Origin: Faecalibacterium langellae
GTDB lineage: Bacteria; Bacillota; Clostridia; Oscillospirales; Ruminococcaceae
Assembly (NCBI RefSeq): GCF_002549775.1
Contig: NZ_NMTR01000021.1
Span: 806,001 to 870,000 of the forward strand
Direction: 5' to 3'
DNA length: 64,000 bases
A program made the translations under genes and the position numbers. Below, piece after piece: positions 32,967-41,295 of the stretch; within the stretch, counting starts at the first letter, position 1, and every line of letters starts with the position of its first letter. The notes beneath the pieces are model-generated. The model saw only the letters and a program-made list of their open reading frames with translations, did not search any database and was not told the DNA's origin.

Positions 32967-33920
32967 TCAGCCGCGCACCAGAAGCAGCAGCAGTGCCGAA
33001 GCCACACTTTGCAGAATGAGCCAGCGGGCCACCACCTGCTCGTCGCTCCAGCCCTTGTTCTTGCGCACATGATCGTGCAGCGGGGTGCGGGTGTTCTTGA
33101 GGATGGAGATGTGCAGGAAGCGCTTCAGGCTGATCTTCAGGATGCCCAGGCTGCCGTCCACGATGAACACGATGGCCGCCAGCAGGAAGGCGAAGGGATG
33201 GCCGCACTTCAGCGACAGGATCGCGATGAAGAAGCCCATGGCACGGCTGCCGGCATCGCCCATCAGCAGGCTGGAGGGCTTTGCGTTGGACCACAGGTAG
33301 GCCAGCAGCGCACCCATGAACACGACACCTGCGGTGCCGTAGTCACCCAGCTCCTCCTTATAGGCCAGCAGGTAGGTGCCGATGGTCACAACGGCCACGC
33401 TGGCGGACAGGCCGTCCACACCGTCGGTGCAGTTGACCACGTTGATGCTGGCCCAAATCAGGATGACGATCAGCAGCAGGTACACGGCATAAGGCAGCGT
33501 GAAGCTCCACTGCAGGAACTGCACCCCGCAGCCGTTGAAGTTCAGGTAGGTGACACCGGCCACGATGGCGATCACAAAATCAATGATGCCCTTCTTGTAC
33601 TCGTTCCAGGCGGTCTCGGCGGCATCGTCGAAGTAGCCGGAGAGCATGGACGCGATGAGCAGCACCGTGTAGATGATATACTCCACCTTGAACGGCAGGA
33701 ATGCCAGCGACACCAGCGCGATGCACAGCACGAAGATCAGGCCGGAGCCGCGGGCCTTGCCCTTGGACAGGCCGCCGTTGACCGCAAACTCGCGGCCGTG
33801 GTCATGGGGAAGTTTATCGTGGAATACCGAATCCATCAGAGCCGTGAGGACAAAGGCCAGCAGGAACGCCAGAGCGTCCACGCCGCGCTGCCCCACGACC
33901 GAAAGCAACATTTCGATCAT
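32967..33920 (-). CDS. mraY: Phospho-N-acetylmuramoyl-pentapeptide-transferase-like protein
   Basis: 317 residues with about 10 membrane helices. MraY transfers phospho-MurNAc-pentapeptide to undecaprenyl phosphate, forming lipid I. The family motifs are present: NCTDGVDGL (Mg-binding aspartates, about residues 170), LMGDAGSRAMG (about 220) and TPLHDHVRKNKGWSDEQVV (the MraY-specific HHH-like loop), which separates it from WecA. The ATG at 33920 follows GAGGAA by 8 nt; a TTG two codons earlier is too close to the RBS. It stands outside a cell-wall cluster, next to a GDPD gene and a MATE gene. Confidence 0.9.
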   Translation of the reverse strand: MIEMLLSVVGQRGVDALAFLLAFVLTALMDSVFHDKLPHDHGREFAVNGGLSKGKARGSGLIFVLCIALVSLAFLPFKVEYIIYTVLLIASMLSGYFDDAAETAWNEYKKGIIDFVIAIVAGVTYLNFNGCGVQFLQWSFTLPYAVYLLLIVILIWASINVVNCTDGVDGLSASVAVVTIGTYLLAYKEELGDYGTAGVVFMGALLAYLWSNAKPSSLLMGDAGSRAMGFFIAILSLKCGHPFAFLLAAIVFIVDGSLGILKISLKRFLHISILKNTRTPLHDHVRKNKGWSDEQVVARWLILQSVASALLLLLVRG

Positions 33921-34013
33921 CTTCAAAATTCCTCTTTCTTTTGTTGTTGTGAGAGAAGTGTATCACGCTGCCCTGAAAAAATCAATCTCCCGCAGCGAAA
34001 AATGTGCCGCAGA

Positions 34014-34042
34014 TTGACTTTTGACATTCCTGCACCTATAAT
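34014..34042 (+). promoter_or_regulatory. Consensus sigma-A promoter of the second MATE gene
   Basis: TTGACT (34014-34019), 17-nt spacer, TATAAT (34037-34042). Confidence 0.9.
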
Positions 34043-34086
34043 GGTATATTAGTTTGTTATTATAAGGTATTATACAAGGAGAATCT

Positions 34087-35505
34087 ATGTCCATCTCTCT
34101 CGAACAGCTTTCGGCGCAGATGCGCCGGGGCGAACAGGTGCCGCTGCGGCACACCCTGCAGGTGGTGCTCACGCTGAGCATCCCGTCCATCCTGCAGCAG
34201 ATCGTGGTCACGGCCATGGAGTACATCGACGCGGCCATGGTGGGCCACATCGGTGCGTCGGCCACGGCGTCCATCGGCATCGTCAGCTCCAGCACCTGGC
34301 TGCTGCACGGGATGCTGGCGGGCCTGTACATGTCCTTTGCCATTCAGGTGGCGCAGTATCTGGGTGCCGACCGGCAGGACGATGCCCGGGGCGTGCTGCG
34401 CCAGTCCATGATTTTCAATCTCGTGGTGGGCTGCGCGGCGGCAGCCTTCGGCATCGGCATCAGCCGCTTCCTGCCCGGGTGGCTGGGCGCGGACCCGTCT
34501 TTGCAGGCAGATGCCTCGGCCTACTTTGCCATCTGGTCCGCTTCCCTGCCCTTTGCCATGGCCATGGGCACCTATTCCTCCATGCTGCGCTCTGCCGGCG
34601 ACGCCCTGACGCCGGGCCTCATCAGCGTGCTGACCTGCGTGCTGGACGTGATCTTCAACTTCTTCCTCATCAACCCCACCCGGCAGATGGAGCTGTTCGG
34701 CCACGGCGTGACCGTCTGGGGCGCAGGCCTCGGCGTGCCGGGTGCCGCACTGGGCACCGCTCTGGCCACCATCGTCAGCGGCGTGCTGACCCTTGCCATC
34801 CTGCTGCTGCGGGACGGCCCGCTGTGCATCCGCAAGCCCGGCTCCTGGCGCATCACCAAAGCCTGCCTGCAGAACCTGTGGAAGGTGGGCGCACCGCTGG
34901 CCGCCGAGCGTGCGGCCCTTTCTTCGGCACAGGTGCTGCTCATCCGCATCGTGTCGGGTCTGGGCACCACCGCCATTGCGGCCAACAGCCTGGGCGTCAG
35001 CGCCGAGAGCCTGTGCTATATGGCTGGCTACGGCATCCAGGACGCCACCCTTGCCCTGGTGGGCCAGGCCGTGGGCGCGAACCGCCGGGATATGGCCAAG
35101 CGCTTTTCCTGGCTGTGCACCGGCATGGGCGTGGGCATCATGGCGCTGACCGGCGTTGGCATGTACATTTTTGCGCCGCAGCTGATGGGCATTTTCACGG
35201 CCGACGCGGCGGTCATCGCGCTGGGTGCGCAGGTGCTGCGCATTGAAGCGCTGGCCGAGCCGATGTTCGGTGCCAGCATCGTGGCCAGCGGTGCCATGCA
35301 GGGCGCGGGCGACAGCACCGGCTGCTTTGTACTGAACCTCGTCAGCATGTGGGGCATCCGGCTCACCCTCGCCACCCTACTTGCCCCCCGGTTCGGGCTG
35401 GTGGGCGTGTGGTTCGCCATGAGCTTTGAGCTGACCATGCGCGGCGTGCTGTTCCTTGTGCGCATGGCGCGGGGCAAGTGGCTGGACAAAGGAGCATTGG
35501 CCTGA
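34087..35505 (+). CDS. MATE family efflux transporter
   Basis: 472 residues, two MatE halves of six helices each (first half starting VVLTLSIPSILQQIVVTAMEYIDAAMVGHIG, second at about residue 265). It is of the NorM/YpnP-like branch and only distantly similar to the MATE protein at 3.5 kb. CAAGGAGAA lies 4-6 nt before the ATG. The gene is monocistronic with its own consensus promoter and a downstream terminator. No palindromic operator like that of the first MATE gene is seen. The substrate is unknown. Confidence 0.93.
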   Translation: MSISLEQLSAQMRRGEQVPLRHTLQVVLTLSIPSILQQIVVTAMEYIDAAMVGHIGASATASIGIVSSSTWLLHGMLAGLYMSFAIQVAQYLGADRQDDARGVLRQSMIFNLVVGCAAAAFGIGISRFLPGWLGADPSLQADASAYFAIWSASLPFAMAMGTYSSMLRSAGDALTPGLISVLTCVLDVIFNFFLINPTRQMELFGHGVTVWGAGLGVPGAALGTALATIVSGVLTLAILLLRDGPLCIRKPGSWRITKACLQNLWKVGAPLAAERAALSSAQVLLIRIVSGLGTTAIAANSLGVSAESLCYMAGYGIQDATLALVGQAVGANRRDMAKRFSWLCTGMGVGIMALTGVGMYIFAPQLMGIFTADAAVIALGAQVLRIEALAEPMFGASIVASGAMQGAGDSTGCFVLNLVSMWGIRLTLATLLAPRFGLVGVWFAMSFELTMRGVLFLVRMARGKWLDKGALA

Positions 35506-35745
35506 TTGGCCGTGTGCCGGCAGCTTTCTCCTCGGACACGAAATACGGGTTGCGGCTCCCAGCATCCGCTTCGCTTACGCTTGCGTCTTGCTGGCCGCTG
35601 CCCCAACAACTGCTCCTTGCTTCGGCCACTGGCCGCAGTCGCAGTTGTTGCAGGCCATTCCATCGCCCGCCCTATTGCCTGACGGCAACAGGGTCCCACC
35701 CCAGCGGACGGTCTTCGGAGAAACTTCCGGCCTGCAGCCTTAACT
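35506..35745. other. 240-bp intergenic segment rich in inverted repeats, no gene
   Basis: CAACAACTGC (35604-35613) and GCAGTTGTTG (35641-35650) flank an inner CGGCC-ACT-GGCCG hairpin (35623-35635). Other short palindromes, such as TTGCC-TGAC-GGCAA, lie around it. Open frames crossing it have no RBS or family resemblance. It may be another small repeat element or the 3' end of the MATE transcript. Confidence 0.35.
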
Positions 35746-35756
35746 ATAAAATAACA

Positions 35757-35802
35757 GCTCCCCGGCCGGGAACCGCACTGCGGGACCTGACCGGGGAGTT
35801 TT
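35757..35802. terminator. Terminator between the MATE gene and ribU
   Basis: AGCTCCCCGG pairs with CCGGGGAGTT, followed by TTTGCTG on the rightward strand. Confidence 0.65.
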
Positions 35803-35848
35803 GCTGTGGCCTGATTTGAGAAAAAGAAGAAAAAGGAGAATGTCAGAA

Positions 35849-36448
35849 TTACTTGCGGCCGTGCAGGATGGGAGACAGCGGCTTGTAGATCAGCATGCAC
35901 AGCACGGCGTCCAGCAGACCCTTGACCAGGGTGAAGGGCATGTTGAAGATGACCAGGCACTTGATCAGGCTGTCAGCCGAAGGCAGGATGGCCTGATACA
36001 TGCCGAGGATGGCTTCCAGCGGCATGTGATAGAACTGCACATAGGCCGGATAGGTGATGAAGTAGTTGGAGGGCACACTGAAGATGGCCATGGCGGCGGC
36101 ACCGGCAACCGCGCCGATGATGGCGGTCTTGCGGCTCTTGTGGTGCTTGTAGATGAAGCCTGCCACGGCGGAGAACACCGCACCCAGCATGAAGTTGCAC
36201 AGCTCGCCGACGCCGGCGGTGGAAGTGCCCTTAATGATGATGTGGAGCAGGTTCTTCATAAAGCTGATGACAACGCCGTACACCGGGCCGAGGGCAAATG
36301 CACCCAGTAGGGCGGGCAGGTCGGAGAAGTCCATCTTGACGAAGGACGGGATGAGCATCGGGATGGGAAACTCGATGAACATCAGGATAAAGGCCACCGC
36401 GCTCAGCATGGCGGCAACGGTAATGTTGTGGGTCGTGTTCTTTTTCAT
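35849..36448 (-). CDS. ribU: Riboflavin ECF transporter S component
   Basis: 199 residues, six membrane helices. S components bind the vitamin and join a shared EcfAAT energy module. The segment FVKMDFSDLPALLGAFALGPVYGVVIS (about residues 35-62) is the typical RibU signature. The gene is preceded by an FMN riboswitch and a terminator, which independently supports riboflavin as substrate. The start is the ATG at 36448, with a GGAA-rich but weak Shine-Dalgarno region. No ecfA/ecfT genes are nearby, as expected for group II ECF systems. Confidence 0.93.
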   Translation of the reverse strand: MKKNTTHNITVAAMLSAVAFILMFIEFPIPMLIPSFVKMDFSDLPALLGAFALGPVYGVVISFMKNLLHIIIKGTSTAGVGELCNFMLGAVFSAVAGFIYKHHKSRKTAIIGAVAGAAAMAIFSVPSNYFITYPAYVQFYHMPLEAILGMYQAILPSADSLIKCLVIFNMPFTLVKGLLDAVLCMLIYKPLSPILHGRK

Positions 36449-36539
36449 GGTTTTGATTCCTTCCCGGGGCTTTGCGCCCCTTGCAAAATTTGTTCCGAAA
36501 GCTCTTTTCGTCTATATTCTGGAACGGGAAGGACAAAAC

Positions 36540-36583
36540 AGAAAAGCGCCCTGCTGCAACAAAAAAACACTGCAACAGGGCGC
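36540..36583 (-). terminator. Riboswitch-controlled terminator upstream of ribU
   Basis: GCGCCCTGTTGCAG pairs with CTGCAGCAGGGCGC-type sequence around a T-rich loop, followed by TTTTCTGTTTT. It lies between the FMN aptamer and the ribU start, so FMN binding would stop transcription. Confidence 0.85.
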
Positions 36584-36603
36584 GTAGACAACGATTTGCC
36601 TGC

Positions 36604-36719
36604 CGTTTCTTGCATCCGGACTATACCGTTGGTCCCGGAGTTGCACCGGGTCAGCACCTGTGAAAGGTGGTCGCGGACTTTACCGCCAGTGGGGAATCAC
36701 ACCCCGCCCTGAAACGAAC
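36604..36719 (-). ncRNA. FMN riboswitch (RFN element)
   Basis: The leftward strand carries the hallmark blocks in order: TCAGGGCGGGGTGTGATTCC, CACTGGCGGTAAAGTCCGCG, the variable hairpin CACCTTTCACAGGTG, GACCCGGTGCAACTCCGGGA and CCAACGGTATAGTCCGGATG. These are the six-helix FMN aptamer. It controls the riboflavin S component through the terminator at 36540-36583. Confidence 0.97.
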
Positions 36720-36888
36720 TTTCTGGCACAGAGTATAGCCCGGCAGGCCGCACTTGTCAAGACCGAATTTTCAATTTGTGCAATTTTTATCAAAGTCATA
36801 TTTTTCTCCCGGCGGTCTTCGTGCGCCTTGTCCCGCTGCGCGGAATATGGTATCATAAGGCAGCTGTAAAAAATTCAGGAGGTTTTCC

Positions 36889-37971
36889 ATGATTTTCTCG
36901 ATCCGTGATCTTTCTTTTGAGCTGGGCTCCCTCTTTCTGGAAGGCTGGCTGGCCTTTGCCGCCCGTGTCCTCTGTGCCCTGCTCATTCTGCTGGCAGCAT
37001 GGCTGGTGCGCCGCTGGCTGACAAAAAAGGGCTTTCCTGCCCTGCTGGCCCGCAGCTGGCACTTTGCCGGTACACCCATCCTGCTGCGCAGCTTTGCCGA
37101 GCCGGTCCAGCGCATGTGCACCGCTGCCGGGTTCTATCTGGCTGCCGTCAGCCTGCCCTGGGCCATTCCCGGCCTCTACAAACTGGCGCTAGTGGTCTTT
37201 CAGCTGGCCATGACCCTGCTGGCATGCAAGGGCCTGTATGCAGCCTCTGACCTGGCCGACCTGCTGCTGGCTTCCTGCAGCCCGGAGATTCGCTCCAACA
37301 AGACCCTGCTCTCCCTGCTGGACACCAGCTACAAGGTGCTGGTCGTCGTGCTGTGCGTGGCCGCGCTGGCGCAGGAAGTAGGCTTCCCCATTGGCAGCAT
37401 CGTTGCCGGTGCCGGTCTTGTCGGCCTGACCATCTCGCTGGCCGCGCAGGAAAGTGCCAGAAACCTGTTCTCCGGCATCGTCATCCTGCTGGACAAGCCC
37501 TTCTCGGTGGGCGACTGGATCACGGTGGGCGATGTGGAAGGCGAAGTGATCGACATCAACTTCCGCTCCACCCGCATCCGTTCACTGGATAAGACCATCA
37601 ACGTGGTGACCAACAGCAAGATCTGTTCCTCTACGGTGCAGAACGCTGCCCTGCGCACCATGCGGCCCTACAAGTTCAACCTGGGCGTCACCTACGGCAC
37701 CACCCGCCCCAAGCTCGAACAGCTGATGGCCGACCTGAAAGCCATGCTGGACGAAAGTCCCTACACAAACAAGGGCACCAACATCGTGCAGCTGGTGAGC
37801 TTCGGCGATTCCAGCATCAACATTCTGGTATCGGCATATCTGACCACCAATGCCTACACGGAATTTCTGCAGATGCAGAACGATCTGAACCTGAACATCA
37901 TGGACATCATGCAGGCGGACGGCGTGGACTTTGCCTTCCCCTCCACCAGCGTGTACATCGAAAAGAAATAA
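36889..37971 (+). CDS. Small-conductance mechanosensitive channel (MscS family)
   Basis: 360 residues. Three to four N-terminal membrane helices (about 20-165) lead to the pore helix and MscS beta domain: VGFPIGSIVAGAGLVGLTISLAAQESARNLFSGI then PFSVGDWITVGDVEGEVIDINFRSTRIRSLD. The C-terminal vestibule domain follows (about 270-360). The channel opens under membrane tension to release solutes on hypo-osmotic shock. AGGAGGT lies 6-7 nt before the ATG. It is monocistronic and convergent with the AGCS symporter, with a shared terminator. Confidence 0.93.
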   Translation: MIFSIRDLSFELGSLFLEGWLAFAARVLCALLILLAAWLVRRWLTKKGFPALLARSWHFAGTPILLRSFAEPVQRMCTAAGFYLAAVSLPWAIPGLYKLALVVFQLAMTLLACKGLYAASDLADLLLASCSPEIRSNKTLLSLLDTSYKVLVVVLCVAALAQEVGFPIGSIVAGAGLVGLTISLAAQESARNLFSGIVILLDKPFSVGDWITVGDVEGEVIDINFRSTRIRSLDKTINVVTNSKICSSTVQNAALRTMRPYKFNLGVTYGTTRPKLEQLMADLKAMLDESPYTNKGTNIVQLVSFGDSSINILVSAYLTTNAYTEFLQMQNDLNLNIMDIMQADGVDFAFPSTSVYIEKK

Positions 37972-37987
37972 GCGCCCCTGCGCGCAG

Positions 37988-38025
37988 AAAAATGCCGTCC
38001 CGGCCTGAACCGGGGCGGCATTTTT
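37988..38025. terminator. Bidirectional terminator between mscS and the AGCS gene
   Basis: AAAAATGCCGTCCCGG pairs with CCGGGGCGGCATTTTT around a 6-nt loop. Confidence 0.95.
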
Positions 38026-38027
38026 CG

Positions 38028-39542
38028 TTATTCATTTGCGGCTTTATCCAGCTGCACCTCTGCAGCCTCCTGTGCTTCTTCTTCCCGCTGATACTCCTCA
38101 AACGCTGACCACAGCGGTGCCACGTTCTTGCCATGGAGCCTGCGGTCGATGTAATTTTTTGTGATTCTTGCCACCGTGCCGGACAGGGCCAGCACACCGA
38201 TCAGGTTCGGCAGCATCATCAGGCCGTTGAAGGTGTCGGAAAGGTCCCACGCAAGGCCCAGCTTCATGGTGGCACCCACCATCACCATGCCCACGAACAC
38301 GACCTTGTAGCCGACGCTGGCCTTCGTACCAAAAAGATATTCAAACGCTTTGGTGCCGTAATGGCTCCAGCCCAGCACGGTGGAGTACGCGAACAGCAGG
38401 ATGGACACCGCAATGAACTTGGGGCCGTAGTGGCCGAACACCGTGGAGAACGCCTGGCCCACCAGCGCACTGCCCTGCACATCGGAGAGCATCCGGCCGG
38501 TATCCAGGTCCACAAAGCCGGAGGTGAGCACCACCAGTGCCGTGAGAGTGCAGACAACGATGGTGTCCGCAAAGACCTCAAAGATGCCCCACATGCCCTG
38601 CTGCACCGGCTCCCGCACATTGGAAGACGAGTGCACCATGACCGACGAACCGAGGCCCGCTTCGTTGGAGAATGCGCCGCGCTTGAAACCCCAGGTGATG
38701 GCCTGCGAAACGCCGTAGCCCAGAATGCCGCCGCCCGCTGCGGGCAGCGCGAATGCGCCCTTGAAGATGGCTGCAAATGCCGCAGGAATGGCCGTGAAGT
38801 GTGCACCTACCACGATCAGGGCGCCCACAATGTACATGACCGCCATTGCCGGAACGATCTTTTCGGTGACAGCTGCCACACGCTTCAGGCCGCCCAGAAT
38901 GACCAGCGCAGAAAGGATGACCAATGCAATGCCGGTAACCACATTGGGAATGCTGAACGCAGTGTTCATGTTGCCGGCAATGGAGTTGATCTGGCTCATG
39001 TTGCCGATGCCAAACGACGCCAGCACGCAGAAACAGGAGAACAGCACCGCCAGCACCCGGCCCAGAGTCTTGCAGCCTTTCTTTGCGCCCAGACCGTCGG
39101 CAAGGTAATACATGGCACCGCCGCTCCACTCACCTTTTTCGTTCTTGCGGCGGTAGAAGATGCCCAGAACATTTTCCGAATAGTTGGTCATCATACCAAG
39201 GATGGCCATGATCCACATCCAGAAAATGGCACCCGGGCCGCCGCTGATGATGGCCGTGGCCACACCCACGATATTACCCGTACCAATGGTGGCGGCAAGC
39301 GCCGTGCAAAGGCTCTGGAACTGGCTGATGGCCATATCCTCCTTCGTGGTATGCGCCGTCACATTTTTATTGGTGAAGATCGCACCGATGGTGTTCTTCA
39401 TCCAGTGGCCGAAGCGCCCGAATTGAAATCCCCCGGTCCGCACCGTCATGACCAGACCCGTGCCGAACAGAAGCGCCAGACCCACAGGCCCCCAGACCAC
39501 TCCATTGACCGTGCCGTTGATGCTCGTAATGGTTTCCAGCAT
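38028..39542 (-). CDS. Alanine/glycine:cation symporter (AGCS family)
   Basis: 504 residues, about 10-11 membrane helices. AGCS proteins import alanine or glycine with Na+ or H+. The family signature region FQFQ-like GGFQFGRFGHWMKNTIG, AISQFQSLCTALAATIGTGNIVGVATAI (about residues 70-98) and FSNEAGLGSSVMVHSS are clear. The start ATG at 39542 follows GAGGGGG by about 10 nt. The leader of about 160 nt contains an intrinsic terminator hairpin and a competing segment, so expression is probably attenuated. The C-terminal 40 residues are cytoplasmic and Glu-rich. Confidence 0.94.
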   Translation of the reverse strand: MLETITSINGTVNGVVWGPVGLALLFGTGLVMTVRTGGFQFGRFGHWMKNTIGAIFTNKNVTAHTTKEDMAISQFQSLCTALAATIGTGNIVGVATAIISGGPGAIFWMWIMAILGMMTNYSENVLGIFYRRKNEKGEWSGGAMYYLADGLGAKKGCKTLGRVLAVLFSCFCVLASFGIGNMSQINSIAGNMNTAFSIPNVVTGIALVILSALVILGGLKRVAAVTEKIVPAMAVMYIVGALIVVGAHFTAIPAAFAAIFKGAFALPAAGGGILGYGVSQAITWGFKRGAFSNEAGLGSSVMVHSSSNVREPVQQGMWGIFEVFADTIVVCTLTALVVLTSGFVDLDTGRMLSDVQGSALVGQAFSTVFGHYGPKFIAVSILLFAYSTVLGWSHYGTKAFEYLFGTKASVGYKVVFVGMVMVGATMKLGLAWDLSDTFNGLMMLPNLIGVLALSGTVARITKNYIDRRLHGKNVAPLWSAFEEYQREEEAQEAAEVQLDKAANE

Positions 39543-39564
39543 CCTGTATTCCCCCTCTTTGTAA

Positions 39565-39602
39565 AAAATGCGGGCAGAACCTTTTGTGGCTCTGCCCGCA
39601 TT
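39565..39602 (-). terminator. Intrinsic terminator inside the leader of the AGCS gene (attenuator)
   Basis: ATGCGGGCAGAGCC pairs with GGTTCTGCCCGCAT and is followed by TTTTTT, 12 nt before the GAGGGGG of the gene. GGCTGCCTGC further upstream (39643-39652) can pair with the first arm GCGGGCAGAGCC, which would open the terminator. Confidence 0.75.
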
Positions 39603-39707
39603 GCAGGATGCTTGATTCCGCACACCGGTGCGGTACCTTTCAGCAGGCAGCCACACCGTTGTGTCCATTTGTTCTTGCCCCGTATTCCTCGCGGATACGT
39701 TGCAGAC

Positions 39708-39736
39708 AGGATACCATAAAATCCGCCTCCGTGCAA
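39708..39736 (-). promoter_or_regulatory. Promoter of the AGCS leader
   Basis: Leftward TTGCAC (39731-39736), 17-nt spacer, TATCCT (39708-39713) with TG one base before the -10. The predicted RNA has a leader of about 160 nt including a CCGCAC-CGGT-GTGCGG hairpin (39619-39634). Confidence 0.6.
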
Positions 39737-39814
39737 GAACTCCTTCTGTAAGTTGCTGAATTTTCAGCTGTATTTTGAGGCGGCTGAATTTTTCTTTTGT
39801 ATGACTTTCTCCCG

Positions 39815-40567
39815 TTACAGCGCCACATCCAGCGCCATCATCAGCGCAAAGCCCAGCACGATGCTCACCACACCGGCGGGCTCGTCAGCTTCCACCGCCT
39901 GGGGGATCATCTCCTGCGCCGTCACGCAGACCATGCACCCTGCCGCCGCGCTCATAAGCCAGGGCAGTGCCGCGCCGACCCACTCGGCCAGTGCAAAGGC
40001 CAGCACCGCCCCCAGCGGCTCCACAAGGCCGGACGCTGCCCCGGCCCAGAACGCCTGCCCGCGGGTGCGGCCGCTGTGCAACAGCGGCAGGCTGACCGCT
40101 GCGCCCTCCGGGATGTTCTGCAGGCCGATGCCGATGCTCAGCGCCAGCGCCCCGCTGACGGCGTCCGGCTCTCCGGTGAGGGCCAGTGCAGCGGCAAGGC
40201 CCGCCACCATGCCCTCCGGCAGATTGTGCAGCGTCACCGCCAGCACCATGCGGCCGCCGTGCCCGCTCCCGCCTGCCAGCAGCTCCCCTGCTGCCTGCTC
40301 CAGCTGCAAAAGGCCCACGGCCCCCAGCACCAGCGCTATCGAAGGCGCGATCCAGGCCGGGATGGCCTGCTGCCGGGCGCGCTCGATAGCGGGCAGCAGC
40401 AGGCTCCACACGCTGGCTGCCAGCATGATGCCCGCCGCCATACCGCACAAGATGCGCTGGGTGCAGGGCCGGGCTGTGCGCCGCAGCAAAAACACCCCGG
40501 CAGCCCCCAATGCCGTGCACCCCGCCGGGAACAGCAGCACCCAGGCGGTCAATAAGATCTGGTTCAA
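39815..40567 (-). CDS. ZIP family metal transporter
   Basis: 250 residues, eight membrane helices. ZIP proteins bring divalent metals, usually zinc, into the cytoplasm. The metal-site motifs are HNLPEG (helix 4, about residue 125) and NIPEG (helix 5, about 157), with an E-rich helix end VTAQEMIPQAVEADEP. The best start is TTG at 40567, preceded by GGGGG at 9-10 nt; earlier in-frame codons lack an RBS. It is monocistronic. Confidence 0.9.
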   Translation of the reverse strand: MNQILLTAWVLLFPAGCTALGAAGVFLLRRTARPCTQRILCGMAAGIMLAASVWSLLLPAIERARQQAIPAWIAPSIALVLGAVGLLQLEQAAGELLAGGSGHGGRMVLAVTLHNLPEGMVAGLAAALALTGEPDAVSGALALSIGIGLQNIPEGAAVSLPLLHSGRTRGQAFWAGAASGLVEPLGAVLAFALAEWVGAALPWLMSAAAGCMVCVTAQEMIPQAVEADEPAGVVSIVLGFALMMALDVAL

Positions 40568-40814
40568 GATGCATTCCCCCTTTGCTTCGGTGTATGTACG
40601 CCGGAGCAAAAAGGTGCAGAACGCACGTTTCAGACCACATTTAAGAAAAGCTTGTTCGGAAGAAATTTACAAAGTAATTACAAGCCGGCAAAGATTCTTT
40701 TCCAGTATTTCCCGCCCTGGGGACATTTTGACAAAAAGTGTTTGACTTTTGGCATAAAATTATAACAAAAGCGTAGATTCTCCCCGATTTGTGCATTTTA
40801 TGCCTAAATTCCAC

Positions 40815-40883
40815 TTGATTTTTTTGTAAAATGCGATAGAATACTGTCTTGCAGAGCAGTCCTTCCTGTAGGGGCTCTGCAAG
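40815..40883 (+). promoter_or_regulatory. Promoter and 5' hairpin of the small lipoprotein gene
   Basis: TTGATT (40815-40820), 16-nt spacer, TAGAAT (40837-40842). CTTGCAGAGC (40848-40857) pairs exactly with GCTCTGCAAG (40874-40883) at the predicted 5' end of the mRNA, a stabilising type of structure. The remaining gap 40568-40814 is A+T-rich with no gene. Confidence 0.6.
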
Positions 40884-40918
40884 AGAAATTTTTCAGGAAA
40901 AGTAAGGAGATTTTAGAT

Positions 40919-41188
40919 ATGAAACTCAAGAATGTTGCTGTTGCTGTTGTTGCTCTGGCTCTGGCTGTTGGTATGACCGCTTGCGGCGGTTCCGCTTCCT
41001 CCACTGCTGCATCTTCCTCTGAGGCTGCTTCCAGCGTTGCTGCTTCTTCCGAGGCTGTTGAGTCTGAGGCTGTTTCCGAGACCGCTGAGTCCGAGGCCGT
41101 TTCCAGCGAGGCTGCCGAGTCTGAGGCTGTTTCCGAGGCTGCTGAGTCCGAGGCTGTTTCTGAGGTCGCTGCTTCTACTGCCGCCTGA
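40919..41188 (+). CDS. Very small low-complexity lipoprotein
   Basis: 89 residues. A lipoprotein signal peptide ends in the lipobox VGMTAC (Cys at residue 22), followed by GGSASS and a tail made only of Ala, Ser, Glu, Val and Thr with repeats of the type AESEAVSE. There is no folded domain, so after processing the product is a lipid-anchored, acidic, probably disordered chain of about 68 residues. A strong RBS (AAGGAG, 9 nt), a 5' hairpin and a very strong terminator suggest high expression. The function is unknown. The repetitive coding sequence may vary in length between strains. Confidence 0.85.
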   Translation: MKLKNVAVAVVALALAVGMTACGGSASSTAASSSEAASSVAASSEAVESEAVSETAESEAVSSEAAESEAVSEAAESEAVSEVAASTAA

Positions 41189-41224
41189 TTTGGCTGACAG
41201 CACGTCCAACTTCTGATAAGCAAT

Positions 41225-41274
41225 AAAAGGTGCCGCTCCCGCAGGGATCTCTCTACGGGAGCGGCACCTTTTTT
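41225..41274 (+). terminator. Strong terminator after the lipoprotein gene
   Basis: AAAAGGTGCCGCTCCCG pairs with CGGGAGCGGCACCTTTTTT. It may also serve the convergent LOG gene. Confidence 0.95.
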
Positions 41275-41295
41275 CGTTTGTCGGCGGCTGCGTTT

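Noticed and set aside
35028-35960. Leftward open frame across the end of the second MATE gene and the following gap
   Set aside because: It is mostly antisense to the MATE gene, has no RBS and shows biased Ser/Arg composition.
39604-39700. T-box or glycine riboswitch before the AGCS gene
   Set aside because: GGTACCGC is faintly T-box-like, but the specifier stem and the 14-nt T-box are not present, and no glycine aptamer core is seen. Kept only as an attenuator-like leader.
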